Shown here piece after piece: positions 46,316 to 55,495 of a DNA stretch of 64,000 bases. The DNA comes from Desulforegulaceae bacterium (GTDB taxonomy: Bacteria > Desulfobacterota > Desulfobacteria > Desulfobacterales > JACKCP01). Position numbers and translations under genes: made by a program. The first letter of the stretch is position 1. Each line of letters opens with the position of its first letter. The notes beneath the pieces are model-generated. The model was given only the letters and a program-made list of their open reading frames with translations, ran no database searches and had not been told where the DNA came from. The stretch is from NCBI GenBank assembly GCA_034006035.1, contig JAVETN010000002.1, positions 62,001 through 126,000 on the forward strand, in the 5' to 3' direction.

Positions 46316-48973
46316 ATGACAAAAAAAACAATTTATCTTGTCGATGGAACCGCATACATTTACAGAAACTATCATGCCATTAGAAATCTTTCCACCAAAG
46401 AAGGTTTTCCCACCAATGCAATTTTTGGATTTACAAGAACCTTGATAAACCTTTTAAAAGAAAAAACTCCCCAATATATTGGTGTCTGCTTTGATGCCAG
46501 GGGAAAAACATTTAGAAATGAAATTTATGATGATTATAAGGCAAATAGGCCAGAAATGCCCAAAGAGCTGGCTTTACAAATAGATGGGGTTAAAAAAACA
46601 GTTTCAGCACTTTCAATCCCCTGGTTTGAAAAACAAGGATTTGAAGCAGATGACCTTCTTGGGACCATGGCAAAAAAAGCCGAGGCTCAAGGATTTAAAG
46701 CTGTGATAGTAACAGGAGATAAAGACTTGTCCCAGCTTATAAATGAAAATATCTCAATTTATGACCCAATGAAAAAAATTGAAATCACCTTTGATTCATT
46801 TAAAGAAACCAATGGGTTTTCACCTGATTTTCTTACCCAGGCAATGGGACTTTCAGGAGATGCTTCAGACAATATTCCAGGGGTTAAGGGAGTGGGAATA
46901 AAAACAGCTGCAAAACTTATAAAAGAATATAAAACCCTTGAAAAAATTTATGAAAACATCAATAAAATCAAAGGCAAAAAACTGGTTGAAAACCTTGAAA
47001 TAAATAAGGAAAATGCGTTTTTAAGCAGAAAGCTTGTAGAAATTAATTGTGAAGTGCCCTTTGATTTTGATCTTGATGAACTTATAAAAAAAGAGCCAAA
47101 AAAAGAAGAACTTGCCAATTTATTTAAAGAATATGAATTTAAAAACCTTCAAAGGGAATTTCTTGAACATACAAATCAATCTGAAAATTCATATAAGTGC
47201 CTAAATGAAATAAACCAAATAAAAGAAGTTGTAAAAAAAATACAAAACACAAAGTTTTTTGCCTTTGATACTGAAACAACAAGTCCAAATCCTGTAGAAG
47301 CAGAACTGGCAGGCATTTCACTGGCTTTTTCCAATGAAGATATTTATTATATCCCAATTAAACATGAAAATACAAAAACTGTTTCTCTAAAAGAAGTTCA
47401 GGATACTTTAAAAGAAATTTTTATAGATGAATCAATTCTTAAAATTGCCCAAAATCTAAAATATGATCTTATTGTGTTAAAAACCCATGGAATTGAAATT
47501 AAGGGAAAAACCTTTGATACAATGCTTGCAGCCTATCTACTTTCTCCTGGCAGCAGATCCCATAACCTAAATGATCTTGCCCTTGAATATCTCAACCATA
47601 AAATGATTGATTTTAAAGATATAGTTAATAAAGGACAAACCTTTGATAAGGCAGACTTTGACAAAGCTTTTGTTTATGCTTGCGAAGATTCTGAGATCAC
47701 TTTAAAACTTTATAAAATCCTTAAAACCAGGCTTGAAGAAAAAAATTTATTTGAGCTTTTAGAAAAAATAGAAATGCCCCTTGTTCCTGTGCTTGCAGAA
47801 ATGGAAATTAAAGGGATTTTTATTGATAAAGACAAGCTTGTTGAAATGTCAACTGCCTTTGAAAAAGAGCTTATCCAGATAGAAAAAGATACTTTTGAAA
47901 CCGCAGGTGAAGAATTTAATATGAATTCATCAAAACAGCTTGGTGAAATTCTTTTTGAAAAATTAAATCTTCCACCCAAGAAAAAAACCAAGAAAAAAAC
48001 AGGATATTCAACAGATATGTCTGTTTTGGAAGATCTTTCACAAATTCATCCCCTGCCCGAACTTATTTTAAGGCATAGAGAGCTTTCAAAATTAAAATCA
48101 ACTTATACAGACGCCCTTGTATCACTTATAAATAAAAAAACAGGAAGAATTCACACCTCCTTTAATCAAACAATTACAGCCACAGGAAGGCTGAGCAGTT
48201 CAAATCCCAATTTGCAAAATATTCCCATAAGAACTGAAAAAGGAAGAAAAATAAGAGAAGCTTTTATTCCTAAAAAAGGCTGGATTTTACTTGCTGCAGA
48301 CTACTCCCAGATTGAACTTAGGCTTTTGGCACATTTTTCAAAGGATCCTCTTTTAATTGAAGCTTTTAAAAATGACCAGGATATTCATTCAAAAACAGCA
48401 GAAGAGGTTTTTCAAACTCTTCCAGGAATGATTAATGATGATTTAAGAAGGCAGGCAAAGGCAATAAATTTTGGAATAATTTATGGAATGGGAGCTTTTA
48501 AGCTGGCTGGAGAACTTGGGATTTCAAGAAAAATGGCCCAAACTTATATAGATAATTATTTTTCAAGATATAAAAAAGTATATGAATTTATTGAATCTGC
48601 AAAAGAGCAGGTAAGAAAAACCGGACATTCCACAACAATTTTGGGAAGAACAAGAATAATTGAAGAAATAAACAGTACAAATAAAAATAAAATCATGATG
48701 GCAGAAAGAATTGCAGTAAACACCAAAATCCAGGGTTCTGCAGCTGATATTTTAAAACTTTCAATGATAAAAACCGCTGAACTTTTAAAAGAAAACAAAA
48801 TGGAAACCAATCTTTTACTCACTGTTCATGATGAACTTGTATTTGAACTTCCCCCCCATGAAAAAAAAGAAGCTGAAGAAATTTTAAAAGCTTCAATGGA
48901 AAAAATAATCAAGCTTGATGTCCCACTTAAAATAAATATTGCTTCGGGTAAAAACTGGTCTGAGGCTCATTAA
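46316..48973 (+). CDS. polA: DNA polymerase I
   Basis: An 885-residue replication and repair polymerase with all three activities apparently intact. The 5'-nuclease domain (about 1-290) has LVDGTAYIYR, DDYKANRPEMP, EADDLLGT and SDNIPGVKGVGIKTA. The 3'-5' exonuclease domain (about 295-480) keeps the metal ligands in FDTETTS and YACEDSEI. The family A polymerase (about 500-885) has ATGRLSSSNPNLQNIP, AADYSQIELR, RRQAKAINFGIIYGMG and LLTVHDELVFE. It is followed by a hairpin terminator. Confidence 0.97.
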   Translation: MTKKTIYLVDGTAYIYRNYHAIRNLSTKEGFPTNAIFGFTRTLINLLKEKTPQYIGVCFDARGKTFRNEIYDDYKANRPEMPKELALQIDGVKKTVSALSIPWFEKQGFEADDLLGTMAKKAEAQGFKAVIVTGDKDLSQLINENISIYDPMKKIEITFDSFKETNGFSPDFLTQAMGLSGDASDNIPGVKGVGIKTAAKLIKEYKTLEKIYENINKIKGKKLVENLEINKENAFLSRKLVEINCEVPFDFDLDELIKKEPKKEELANLFKEYEFKNLQREFLEHTNQSENSYKCLNEINQIKEVVKKIQNTKFFAFDTETTSPNPVEAELAGISLAFSNEDIYYIPIKHENTKTVSLKEVQDTLKEIFIDESILKIAQNLKYDLIVLKTHGIEIKGKTFDTMLAAYLLSPGSRSHNLNDLALEYLNHKMIDFKDIVNKGQTFDKADFDKAFVYACEDSEITLKLYKILKTRLEEKNLFELLEKIEMPLVPVLAEMEIKGIFIDKDKLVEMSTAFEKELIQIEKDTFETAGEEFNMNSSKQLGEILFEKLNLPPKKKTKKKTGYSTDMSVLEDLSQIHPLPELILRHRELSKLKSTYTDALVSLINKKTGRIHTSFNQTITATGRLSSSNPNLQNIPIRTEKGRKIREAFIPKKGWILLAADYSQIELRLLAHFSKDPLLIEAFKNDQDIHSKTAEEVFQTLPGMINDDLRRQAKAINFGIIYGMGAFKLAGELGISRKMAQTYIDNYFSRYKKVYEFIESAKEQVRKTGHSTTILGRTRIIEEINSTNKNKIMMAERIAVNTKIQGSAADILKLSMIKTAELLKENKMETNLLLTVHDELVFELPPHEKKEAEEILKASMEKIIKLDVPLKINIASGKNWSEAH

Positions 48974-48980
48974 AAAAACT

Positions 48981-49028
48981 GATTGTTTTAAGCTTATGGC
49001 GGATATAAAAATCCGCCTTTAAACAATC
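48981..49028 (+). terminator. Terminator after polA
   Basis: GGCGGAT (48998-49004) pairs with ATCCGCC (49011-49017) around ATAAAA and is followed by TTT. Outer flanks GATTGTTT (48981-48988) and AAACAATC (49021-49028) extend the pairing. Confidence 0.75.
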
Positions 49029-49093
49029 TGATAATTATCAAACTTCCAATTTAAAACAGCTCAATTTAATTAAAAAACCTTTATAAAAAGATT

Positions 49094-49273
49094 TTATTCT
49101 TTTTTTTCCTCTATTGTTTCTTCAGGCTTGATATTGTGAACAGTATTGAAAATCCCACGGTACACCTTTTCAAAGTTTTCATGAAAAGCAGCAGGAGAAA
49201 CCCTGCCAACTTCAATATATTTTACTATAACTTCCTTGGCAGCCCTTAAAATCTGCTCATTAATTTTTGTCAT
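49094..49273 (-). CDS. Small helical hypothetical protein (59 residues)
   Basis: An open frame with ATG at 49271-49273, AAAGGG and AAAG purine-rich ribosome sites just upstream, and TAA at 49094. The product is one compact helical unit, with QILRAAKEVIVKYIEVGRVS then PAAFHENFEKVYRGIFNTV, and an acidic Glu/Lys tail. The pattern is strongly amphipathic and typical of a small DNA-binding or adaptor protein, but I cannot name a family. It occupies most of an otherwise empty 481-base spacer between polA and the next response regulator. Confidence 0.6.
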   Translation of the reverse strand: MTKINEQILRAAKEVIVKYIEVGRVSPAAFHENFEKVYRGIFNTVHNIKPEETIEEKKE

Positions 49274-49454
49274 TTTTCTTTACCCTTTAATTGATTTTGT
49301 CTAACTTAAAACCCTAATTACAATTAAATAATTGGACATAATTAAGCTAATACTTTAATCTTATATTTTTTTAGATTAAATGCTGTTCTTTCAGTTATTC
49401 TTAACATAAAAATCAAATCAAATCCTTAAATTTTAAAGAAGAGATTTTTTTAAT

Positions 49455-50645
49455 ATGAATATAATTATTGCTGAGAATAATCCTGATTCCTCAAAACTTG
49501 TTCAAAATTTACTTTCAAAAGAAAACTATGTTTTCCATCTTGCCAAAAACGGAAAAGAGGCTATTGAGCTTTTAAAAACAACAAAAAGCAGAATAATAAT
49601 ATACAATTGGAAAATGCCCGGAATAGACGGAGTGAACTTTTGCAAAAAAATAAGAACAGATTTTTCCACACCCTATATATATATAATTTTTCTCACTTCA
49701 ACTCCAGATATTGAAAAAATGGTGTCAGCTTTTGATGCCGGAGCAGACGATTATCTTGAAAAACCCTTAAATCCAAAAGAGATGGTTGCAAGAATAAAAG
49801 CCGGAATAAGAACAATAAAACTCCAGGACAAATTTGAAAAAGCAAATATCCAGCTTGTAAATTCAGAAAAAATGGCTGCTGTGGGTCAACTTTCAGCAGG
49901 AATTGCACATGAAATAAACAATCCCACCAGTTTTGTAAAAAGCAATCTTGAAACTCTTCGGGGCTATATGGATGATTTTATTGATGCCGGAAAAAAACTA
50001 AACACTGTTTTTGAACTTAACCTCCAGGGAAAACTACCGAATAAACAAGAAATGGACGAAATCAGTAACTACCTGGAAAAAATAGATATAAATTTTCTTC
50101 TTAAAGATGTTGGTGATCTTTTAAAAGACTGTATTGAAGGAATAAACAGGGTCAGCAAAATTGTAACTGATATGAAAAATTTTGCCCATCCAGGAAATGC
50201 TATGGCAAAGCCTTCGGATATAAACAAAGGAATTGAATCAACCCTGAATGTAATCTGGCCTGAAATTAAATATAAGGCAAAAATTATAAAAGAATACGGA
50301 GAAATTCCTAAAATCAATTGTTTGCCTCAAAAGCTCAATGAAGTTTTTATGAATATTATTCTCAATGCCTCCCACTCAATTGAAGAAAAAGGAATTATAT
50401 CAATAAAAACATATTTGAAAAACAACTCAATAATAATTGAAATAGCAGATAATGGCAAAGGAATACCAAAGGAAGATTTGCCAAAAATATTTGACCCTTT
50501 TTTTACAACAAAACCCGTTGGAAAAGGAACAGGGCTTGGCTTAAACATTGCTTATAATATAATAAAAATGCACAAAGGAACCATAGAGGCCAAAAGTGAA
50601 GTTGGAAAAGGTACTCTTTTTATTATTGCATTGCCTGTAAATTAA
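49455..50645 (+). CDS. Soluble histidine kinase with N-terminal pseudo-receiver
   Basis: A 396-residue cytoplasmic protein: receiver-like domain (about 1-120), linker coiled coil, HisKA (SAGIAHEINNPTSFVKSN, H152) and HATPase (NAS-type NIILNASHSIE, ADNGKGIPKED, FTTKPVGKGTGLGLNIAYN). In the receiver the position of the phosphorylated Asp is N51 (IIYNWKMPGIDG), and the acidic pair is E7-N8 instead of two acids. The switch Thr and the Lys (K103 in EKPLNP) remain. It therefore probably cannot be phosphorylated in the usual way. It precedes the HD-GYP regulator gene by 22 bases and is the likely kinase for that protein. Confidence 0.88.
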   Translation: MNIIIAENNPDSSKLVQNLLSKENYVFHLAKNGKEAIELLKTTKSRIIIYNWKMPGIDGVNFCKKIRTDFSTPYIYIIFLTSTPDIEKMVSAFDAGADDYLEKPLNPKEMVARIKAGIRTIKLQDKFEKANIQLVNSEKMAAVGQLSAGIAHEINNPTSFVKSNLETLRGYMDDFIDAGKKLNTVFELNLQGKLPNKQEMDEISNYLEKIDINFLLKDVGDLLKDCIEGINRVSKIVTDMKNFAHPGNAMAKPSDINKGIESTLNVIWPEIKYKAKIIKEYGEIPKINCLPQKLNEVFMNIILNASHSIEEKGIISIKTYLKNNSIIIEIADNGKGIPKEDLPKIFDPFFTTKPVGKGTGLGLNIAYNIIKMHKGTIEAKSEVGKGTLFIIALPVN

Positions 50646-50667
50646 ATTTTAATTGGAAAAGACTTAA

Positions 50668-52029
50668 ATGGAAAATAAAGCAAATTTAAAATATAAACAC
50701 AAAATTATTGTTGTTGATGATGAAGAGGGTATATTAAAAGCCATAAAAAGAATTTTAAGAAAACTTCCCTGCGAAATTACAACAACAACTTCTCCTGAAA
50801 AAGGCCTTGAAATTTTAAAAAAAGAAAAACCGGCTTTTTCATTGATAATTTCAGATCAAAGAATGCCGGAAATGAAGGGTGCTGATTTTCTTAAAAAAGC
50901 AAAGGCAATTTCTCCTTTTGCAATAAGATTTCTTATCACAGGACATACTGATATGGATGCTCTTGTTGATGCTATCAATAAAGGAGGAATCCACAGATTC
51001 ATAGCCAAACCATGGGAAGATCAAGACTTTATTGAACTTGTAATTGATGGTCTCAGACAATATGAGCTTGTTCTTGAAAACAAAAGACTTCTTGCTATAG
51101 TTGCAAAACAAAACAAAGAACTTGAAGAAAAAGTTAAAGAAAGAACCATTGAAGCTTCAAGAAAAAATGCAAAACTCATAAGTTCAAACAAGGAGCTAAA
51201 AGAAAATCTTTTCAACGCCATAAGATCAATTGACAGTCTTATATTTACAATTAATCCCAAACTTTCCCAACACGGAAGAAGAGTATCTTCTATTTCAATC
51301 AAACTTGGAATTGCCATGGATCTTTCAAAAAAAGAGCTGAGAACCCTTGAAATAGCATCTCTTCTCCATGATATAGGCAGACTCTCCCTTCCAGAAGAAA
51401 AAAGTTCAGACTCTGAGTCTATTGAAGTTTCCAAAACAAAGGACTATATTAGCCACCCTGAAAAAGGCCAGGAAATTTTAAAGTTTATTCCCCAGCTGGA
51501 TACCTGTTCAAAAATAATCAGACATCATCATGAAAACTACGATGGTTCAGGATTTCCAGACGGGCTTGAAGAAAAAAACATCCCCATGGAATCAAGAATA
51601 ATTTCCATAGCAGACTATTATGACAAAATGCATATAAATCCCCAAAGGCTTAAGTCTTCAATAGAAAATTTTATCAAAAATAAAAAAATATCACCTGATA
51701 AAATAGACAGAAATACTTTGATTGAAAATTCGGTTATGCACAGTCTTCAACAAAATACATTTTCTCTTTTTGATCCCGATATTTTAAAATTAATGCTTGA
51801 TCTAATTAAAAACAAAGAACTTGACTACACAGCAAAAATTGAAGTTAAACCCCATGAATTAAAACCCGGAGATCTTCTTGCCAAAGAAATAACAACAGCT
51901 TCAGGAAAAGTTGTCCTGGAAAAAGATACAATTTTAGATCTTGAAAAAATTGCAACCTTAAATCATATTTTAAAAACAAACTCACTAAAAGAACCTATAA
52001 AAGTAATTGAATATTTTGGAAAAAACTAA
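50668..52029 (+). CDS. Response regulator with HD-GYP-type phosphodiesterase domain
   Basis: A 453-residue protein with an intact receiver (about 10-130, D63 in IISDQRMPEMKG), a coiled-coil linker (about 140-180) and an HD-GYP domain (about 185-370). The HD motif is LLHDIGRLSLPEE, with HHHENYDGSGFPDG further on; the family GYP triad reads GFP here. A C-terminal beta-rich domain (HELKPGDLLAKEI, about 390-450) is common in RpfG-like RR-HD proteins. The likely role is control of cyclic-di-GMP turnover, if the Tyr to Phe change is tolerated. Probably an operon with the upstream kinase. Confidence 0.87.
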   Translation: MENKANLKYKHKIIVVDDEEGILKAIKRILRKLPCEITTTTSPEKGLEILKKEKPAFSLIISDQRMPEMKGADFLKKAKAISPFAIRFLITGHTDMDALVDAINKGGIHRFIAKPWEDQDFIELVIDGLRQYELVLENKRLLAIVAKQNKELEEKVKERTIEASRKNAKLISSNKELKENLFNAIRSIDSLIFTINPKLSQHGRRVSSISIKLGIAMDLSKKELRTLEIASLLHDIGRLSLPEEKSSDSESIEVSKTKDYISHPEKGQEILKFIPQLDTCSKIIRHHHENYDGSGFPDGLEEKNIPMESRIISIADYYDKMHINPQRLKSSIENFIKNKKISPDKIDRNTLIENSVMHSLQQNTFSLFDPDILKLMLDLIKNKELDYTAKIEVKPHELKPGDLLAKEITTASGKVVLEKDTILDLEKIATLNHILKTNSLKEPIKVIEYFGKN

Positions 52030-52170
52030 AATCTAATTAAACCTGAGTTGAGCAATTTTAAAATTTATCCCAATAAAATATAGTAAAATTTCCCCAAAAA
52101 TTTCATGTTTTTAAACACAAAAGCCTGAGTTTATTTTAAAGTTTGTATTTAAAAATATAAACTCGTCAAT

Positions 52171-52190
52171 TTAGATTGAATTAGATTGAA
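52171..52190. repeat. 10-bp tandem duplication at the yedF stop codon
   Basis: TTAGATTGAA occurs twice in a row. The yedF stop (TAA, minus strand 52183-52181) lies in the second copy, so the duplication repeats the last codons and stop beyond the gene. Confidence 0.8.
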
Positions 52191-52774
52191 ATCACTTTGT
52201 CAGCAAGGTTTAAGCTTGTAACAATATCAAGCATATTTGTTGTTTCCCCAATTTCCTTTGATTCTAAAAGATTATAATGACCAAGGCAGGTTCCGCAGAC
52301 AAGAATTTTAATTCCGGATTTTTCAAGATTTTTTAAATCTGACAAAACTAAAGAATCATTAATTGTAAGCTTTACTCCTCCATTTACAAAAACAAGCATC
52401 CACAAACCTTGATATTCATTTAAGGTGGCAATGAAATTTTTCATCAGACTTTTTCCAAGAATGCTGTCACCAGATCCCAGCTCATCTTTGGAAATCATAA
52501 TTAAAGTTTTTATATTTGAAAACTCGCTTTCAACCAAGCTTAAGGGTTTAACTTCTCTACCCTGACTTGTTCCTATTAATTTATAGGTTTCTTTTTCCAT
52601 TGAAACTTCTACTTCAAATCCATAGTTAGAAAGAAATCTTGAAACATTTTCAAATGCCGGCTGATTATCAACCAGAACGCAAATTTGCTTACACTCTGAA
52701 TTAGAATCAAGAAAGTTTTTAGTTTCAATTACAGGGGCTGGACACGATAGTTTTCTTGCATCTATCAACTTCAT
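52181..52774 (-). CDS. yedF: YedF-type sulfurtransferase-like protein (TusA domain plus DsrE-like domain)
   Basis: A 197-residue two-domain protein of the selenium-metabolism YedF type. The N-terminal TusA/SirA domain (about 1-70) has IDARKLSCPAPVIETK with the catalytic Cys in CPAP. The C-terminal DsrE-like domain (about 90-195) has KTLIMISKDELGSGD, GKSLMKNFI and KILVCGTCLGHY, with another pair of Cys. The ATG at 52774 is preferred because AAAGG lies 6 bases before it and the TusA domain begins there; an in-frame TTG at 52828 would add 18 residues. No selD or selA is in the window. Confidence 0.86.
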   Translation of the reverse strand: MKLIDARKLSCPAPVIETKNFLDSNSECKQICVLVDNQPAFENVSRFLSNYGFEVEVSMEKETYKLIGTSQGREVKPLSLVESEFSNIKTLIMISKDELGSGDSILGKSLMKNFIATLNEYQGLWMLVFVNGGVKLTINDSLVLSDLKNLEKSGIKILVCGTCLGHYNLLESKEIGETTNMLDIVTSLNLADKVISI

Positions 52775-53120
52775 CTTAATACCTTTCAATTCATAAAAAC
52801 AATTACCTCCCCAAACTGGGGTTTTCAATTTACCCTTATTTGCAGGAAAGGCAAAATCACTGAGTTCAGGACTTTAAAAAAGCCTTTGAATATTAAAAAA
52901 ATATCATATTTGCATATTTTTCTATCCTGGAAAACCCTTAAAAATTTTTGGCAGATATTTTTTTACACAGCCCACCTAATTCCATCAAAAAATTAAGAAA
53001 AGCCAGGTTGAAATAATTAAAATTCAAAGTTAATCTCTGACATTTAGTTTGACAAAAGACTTTTTTCAAATATAAATTTCCCTGAATCTTTATGAAAAGT
53101 ATTAATATCGGGAATCTAAA
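52775..53120. other. Divergent intergenic region between yedF and the lysO-like genes
   Basis: These 346 AT-rich bases contain a short hairpin (CCCC-AAACT-GGGG, 52809-52821) in the yedF leader and a good plus-strand promoter (listed separately). I see no convincing gene. Confidence 0.5.
53049..53076 (+). promoter_or_regulatory. Sigma-70 promoter of the split lysO pair
   Basis: Consensus TTGACA (53049-53054), a 16-base spacer and TATAAA (53071-53076) predict a start about 35 bases before the first ATG. Confidence 0.7.
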
Positions 53121-53405
53121 ATGCTGAAATTTTTTTTATTTCTTTTTGCAGGAATTTTAACAGGTGTTTTTTTAAGAGAAAACAAAAAAGCTATTTCTTT
53201 TTTTGAAAAAGCAACCATGTTTTCCATTTTTCTTCTTCTTTTTCTTTTTGGAGCAGAAGCAGGACTTGATGAAAAAATAAAAACCACTTTTTATTCATCT
53301 GGAGTAAACGGAATTTTAATTTCCATATCCGCAATAGCGGGAAGTATTGTTTTTTCCATTCCTGTTTATTTTTTTATTTTCAGAAAAAAAGAGGAAAAAA
53401 AATGA
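53121..53405 (+). CDS. LysO-like protein, N-terminal half (DUF340-type)
   Basis: A 94-residue membrane protein with three hydrophobic segments (about 2-14, 31-46, 65-88). FLFLFAGILTGVFL and FLLLFLFGAEAGLDEKI match the first half of the LysO lysine exporter, which in E. coli is one protein of about 300 residues. The ATG has no strong ribosome site. It overlaps the next gene by 4 bases (ATGA), so both halves are made together and probably assemble in the inner membrane. Confidence 0.78.
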   Translation: MLKFFLFLFAGILTGVFLRENKKAISFFEKATMFSIFLLLFLFGAEAGLDEKIKTTFYSSGVNGILISISAIAGSIVFSIPVYFFIFRKKEEKK

Positions 53406-54004
53406 AAGACAGTTTAATTATAACATTTTGTTTTATTTTGGGACTTGTTCTTGGGATCTACAAGTTTTTACCCGAGTTTTTAATAAAAAACTCTTTTTCT
53501 AATTATGCTCTTTACCTCATCCTTTTTCTGGTGGGGGTTACCATGGGCTCGGATAAAAAAACCTGGTTTTTCTTCTTGAGTAAAAGCTTTAAGCTTGTTT
53601 TAATACCTTTATCAATAATTATAGGCACTCTTATAGGCTCAGGACTTATTTCCCTTGCCATAAAAGAAATTTCAATCCAAGAGGCTTTGGCTGTGGGGTC
53701 AGGATTTGGATATTATTCACTTTCAAGTATAATTATAGCAGAAATTCATTCGGAAACACTTGGAATGACAGCTCTTTTATCAAATATTTCAAGGGAAATC
53801 CTAACCCTTCTTTTAACACCGTTTTTTGTCAGATTTTTTGGCCCCCTTTCTCCTGTTGCTTCAGGAGGGGCAACTTCAATGGACACTTGTTTGCCTGTAA
53901 TTGCAAAGTATTCAGGAAGGGAAATTGCTGCTGCTGCAGTTTTCAGCGGGTTTATCCTTACTTTGGTTACACCTTTTGCAGTAACTTTTATATTGAACTT
54001 TTAA
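53402..54004 (+). CDS. lysO: LysO-like lysine exporter, C-terminal half
   Basis: A 200-residue inner-membrane protein with about six hydrophobic segments. It matches the main part of LysO (DUF340): LYLILFLVGVTMGSDKK, ALAVGSGFGYYSLSSIII, GMTALLSNISREILTLLL and SPVASGGATSMDTCLPVI. These glycine-rich stretches are the family hallmarks. Together with the upstream 94-residue half it reaches the normal full length. The known family member exports L-lysine; the lysine assignment is by family only. Strain-specific splitting is discussed in the findings. Confidence 0.85.
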   Translation: MKDSLIITFCFILGLVLGIYKFLPEFLIKNSFSNYALYLILFLVGVTMGSDKKTWFFFLSKSFKLVLIPLSIIIGTLIGSGLISLAIKEISIQEALAVGSGFGYYSLSSIIIAEIHSETLGMTALLSNISREILTLLLTPFFVRFFGPLSPVASGGATSMDTCLPVIAKYSGREIAAAAVFSGFILTLVTPFAVTFILNF

Positions 54005-54120
54005 GTTGAAACTGCAAATGTTATATTGATAAGATAAAATTGTACTTAAAAAGATAAATACCGGTTCACAATAAAATTAAATTCATAATTTATAAAAAAG
54101 TTTATTCTAAGGAGGATTAA

Positions 54121-55404
54121 ATGCCTGTAAAACCAGCTGATTTTGAAAAAGCTGTTGAAATTGGAAGGCCGCCCAACATCAGAAGATTGTTTCCAAACTC
54201 AAAGGCCCTTATTGTATCAGGAAAGTATATTGACCTTGCAATGCTTAAAAAAGGCAAATGCATGACAATAGCTGCCAATACAAGGAACCATATTGTTTTA
54301 AGAGGAGTTCTCCAGGCAGCCCAAAGGGCCAATGCTGCAATTATAATTGAAATTGCAAGATCCGAAGGCGGAGCCAACGCTTACTGCCCTATAAACCTGT
54401 GGAATATAGCAAGACAAGTTGATGCTGTATGCAATGAGCTTGGAATAACAATTCCTGTAGCAGTTCATGCAGATCACTACGGAATTAAAAAAGAAAGTGA
54501 ACTTCCAGCTGCAAAAAGAGAAATCCCGTCTTTATTTGACAGCGGAATAACATCCATTGCCATAGATGCTTCCCATATGAGAGACGATCTTAATCTTCTT
54601 GCAAACATTGAACTATACGACCTTATTCCCCCATGGGCAGGTCTTGAAACTGAAGTTGGAGAAATTAAAGGAGATTTGGGGCTTTCAACTCCTGAAGAGG
54701 CACTTTTTCTTATCCAGGGTCTTAATGCCCATAATATTTTTCCAAACTGGATTGCCCTTAACAATGGAACCACCCATGGAATAGAAACAAACGAAGAAGG
54801 AATCCAAATAGAGCTTACAGCAGAAATTCACCGTGCTCTTTCACCTTATAAAATATCAGGTGCCCAGCACGGAACTTCAGGAAACAGCACTGAAAAACTA
54901 AAAAAGATTGTCAAAGAAACAGCCACAACAAAAGCAAATGTTGCCACAGCTCTTCAAATGGTAGGATGGGGAGTTGAAGTAAATAACTATGGAAATGCCA
55001 TCCTTGATTCAAACGGAGACTTGAAAAAGATTAAAGGAGAAGGACTTCCTGAAGATATCTGGGAAGAAATGAATGAATACGCAAGAAAAAACAATATAAA
55101 AGGCAATGATTTCAAAAAACTCAACAGACCCTTTGAAAACAGAATAATGGGAATTGAAAAAGAAGTTAAAGAACAAATGGCAAAAAGAGTTGAAGATCTT
55201 GCCTATGATTATCTTGTAAATGTTTTCAACGCAAAAGATACAGCAGATTACGCAATAAATGAAATCCTTGAAAAAGGAGGCCATGATCCAGGGCCCAAAG
55301 CATCAAGAATTGAAGATCCCAATGAATGGACAAAAGAAAAAATAATTGAAAAAGCAAAACTTATCACAAGTGATAAAGGCCCTGAGGGAAACTTTGACGA
55401 TTAA
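54121..55404 (+). CDS. Class II fructose-bisphosphate aldolase-family protein
   Basis: A 427-residue class II aldolase. Zinc-binding and catalytic segments include VAVHADHYG (catalytic Asp and first His), AIDASHMRDD, GLETEVGEIKGDLG and WIALNNGTTHG followed by ISGAQHGTSGNS with the phosphate-binding loop. At 427 residues it is longer than the usual 300-360; the C-terminal extension includes charged helices and NEILEKGGHDPGPKASR. A strong AAGGAGG ribosome site precedes the ATG. It probably works in glycolysis or gluconeogenesis. A related sugar-phosphate or tagatose aldolase cannot be excluded. Confidence 0.82.
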   Translation: MPVKPADFEKAVEIGRPPNIRRLFPNSKALIVSGKYIDLAMLKKGKCMTIAANTRNHIVLRGVLQAAQRANAAIIIEIARSEGGANAYCPINLWNIARQVDAVCNELGITIPVAVHADHYGIKKESELPAAKREIPSLFDSGITSIAIDASHMRDDLNLLANIELYDLIPPWAGLETEVGEIKGDLGLSTPEEALFLIQGLNAHNIFPNWIALNNGTTHGIETNEEGIQIELTAEIHRALSPYKISGAQHGTSGNSTEKLKKIVKETATTKANVATALQMVGWGVEVNNYGNAILDSNGDLKKIKGEGLPEDIWEEMNEYARKNNIKGNDFKKLNRPFENRIMGIEKEVKEQMAKRVEDLAYDYLVNVFNAKDTADYAINEILEKGGHDPGPKASRIEDPNEWTKEKIIEKAKLITSDKGPEGNFDD

Positions 55405-55435
55405 TTCTTATTAATAAAACAAAATCTTTTAAATA

Positions 55436-55463
55436 AAAAGCCGGAAACTTTCCGGCTTTTATT
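55436..55463 (+). terminator. Terminator after the aldolase gene
   Basis: AAAAGCCGG (55436-55444) pairs with CCGGCTTTT (55452-55460) around a 7-base loop; the right arm ends in a T-run. Confidence 0.88.
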
Positions 55464-55495
55464 ATGATTAACCAGATTTATTCAAAGGTCATATT

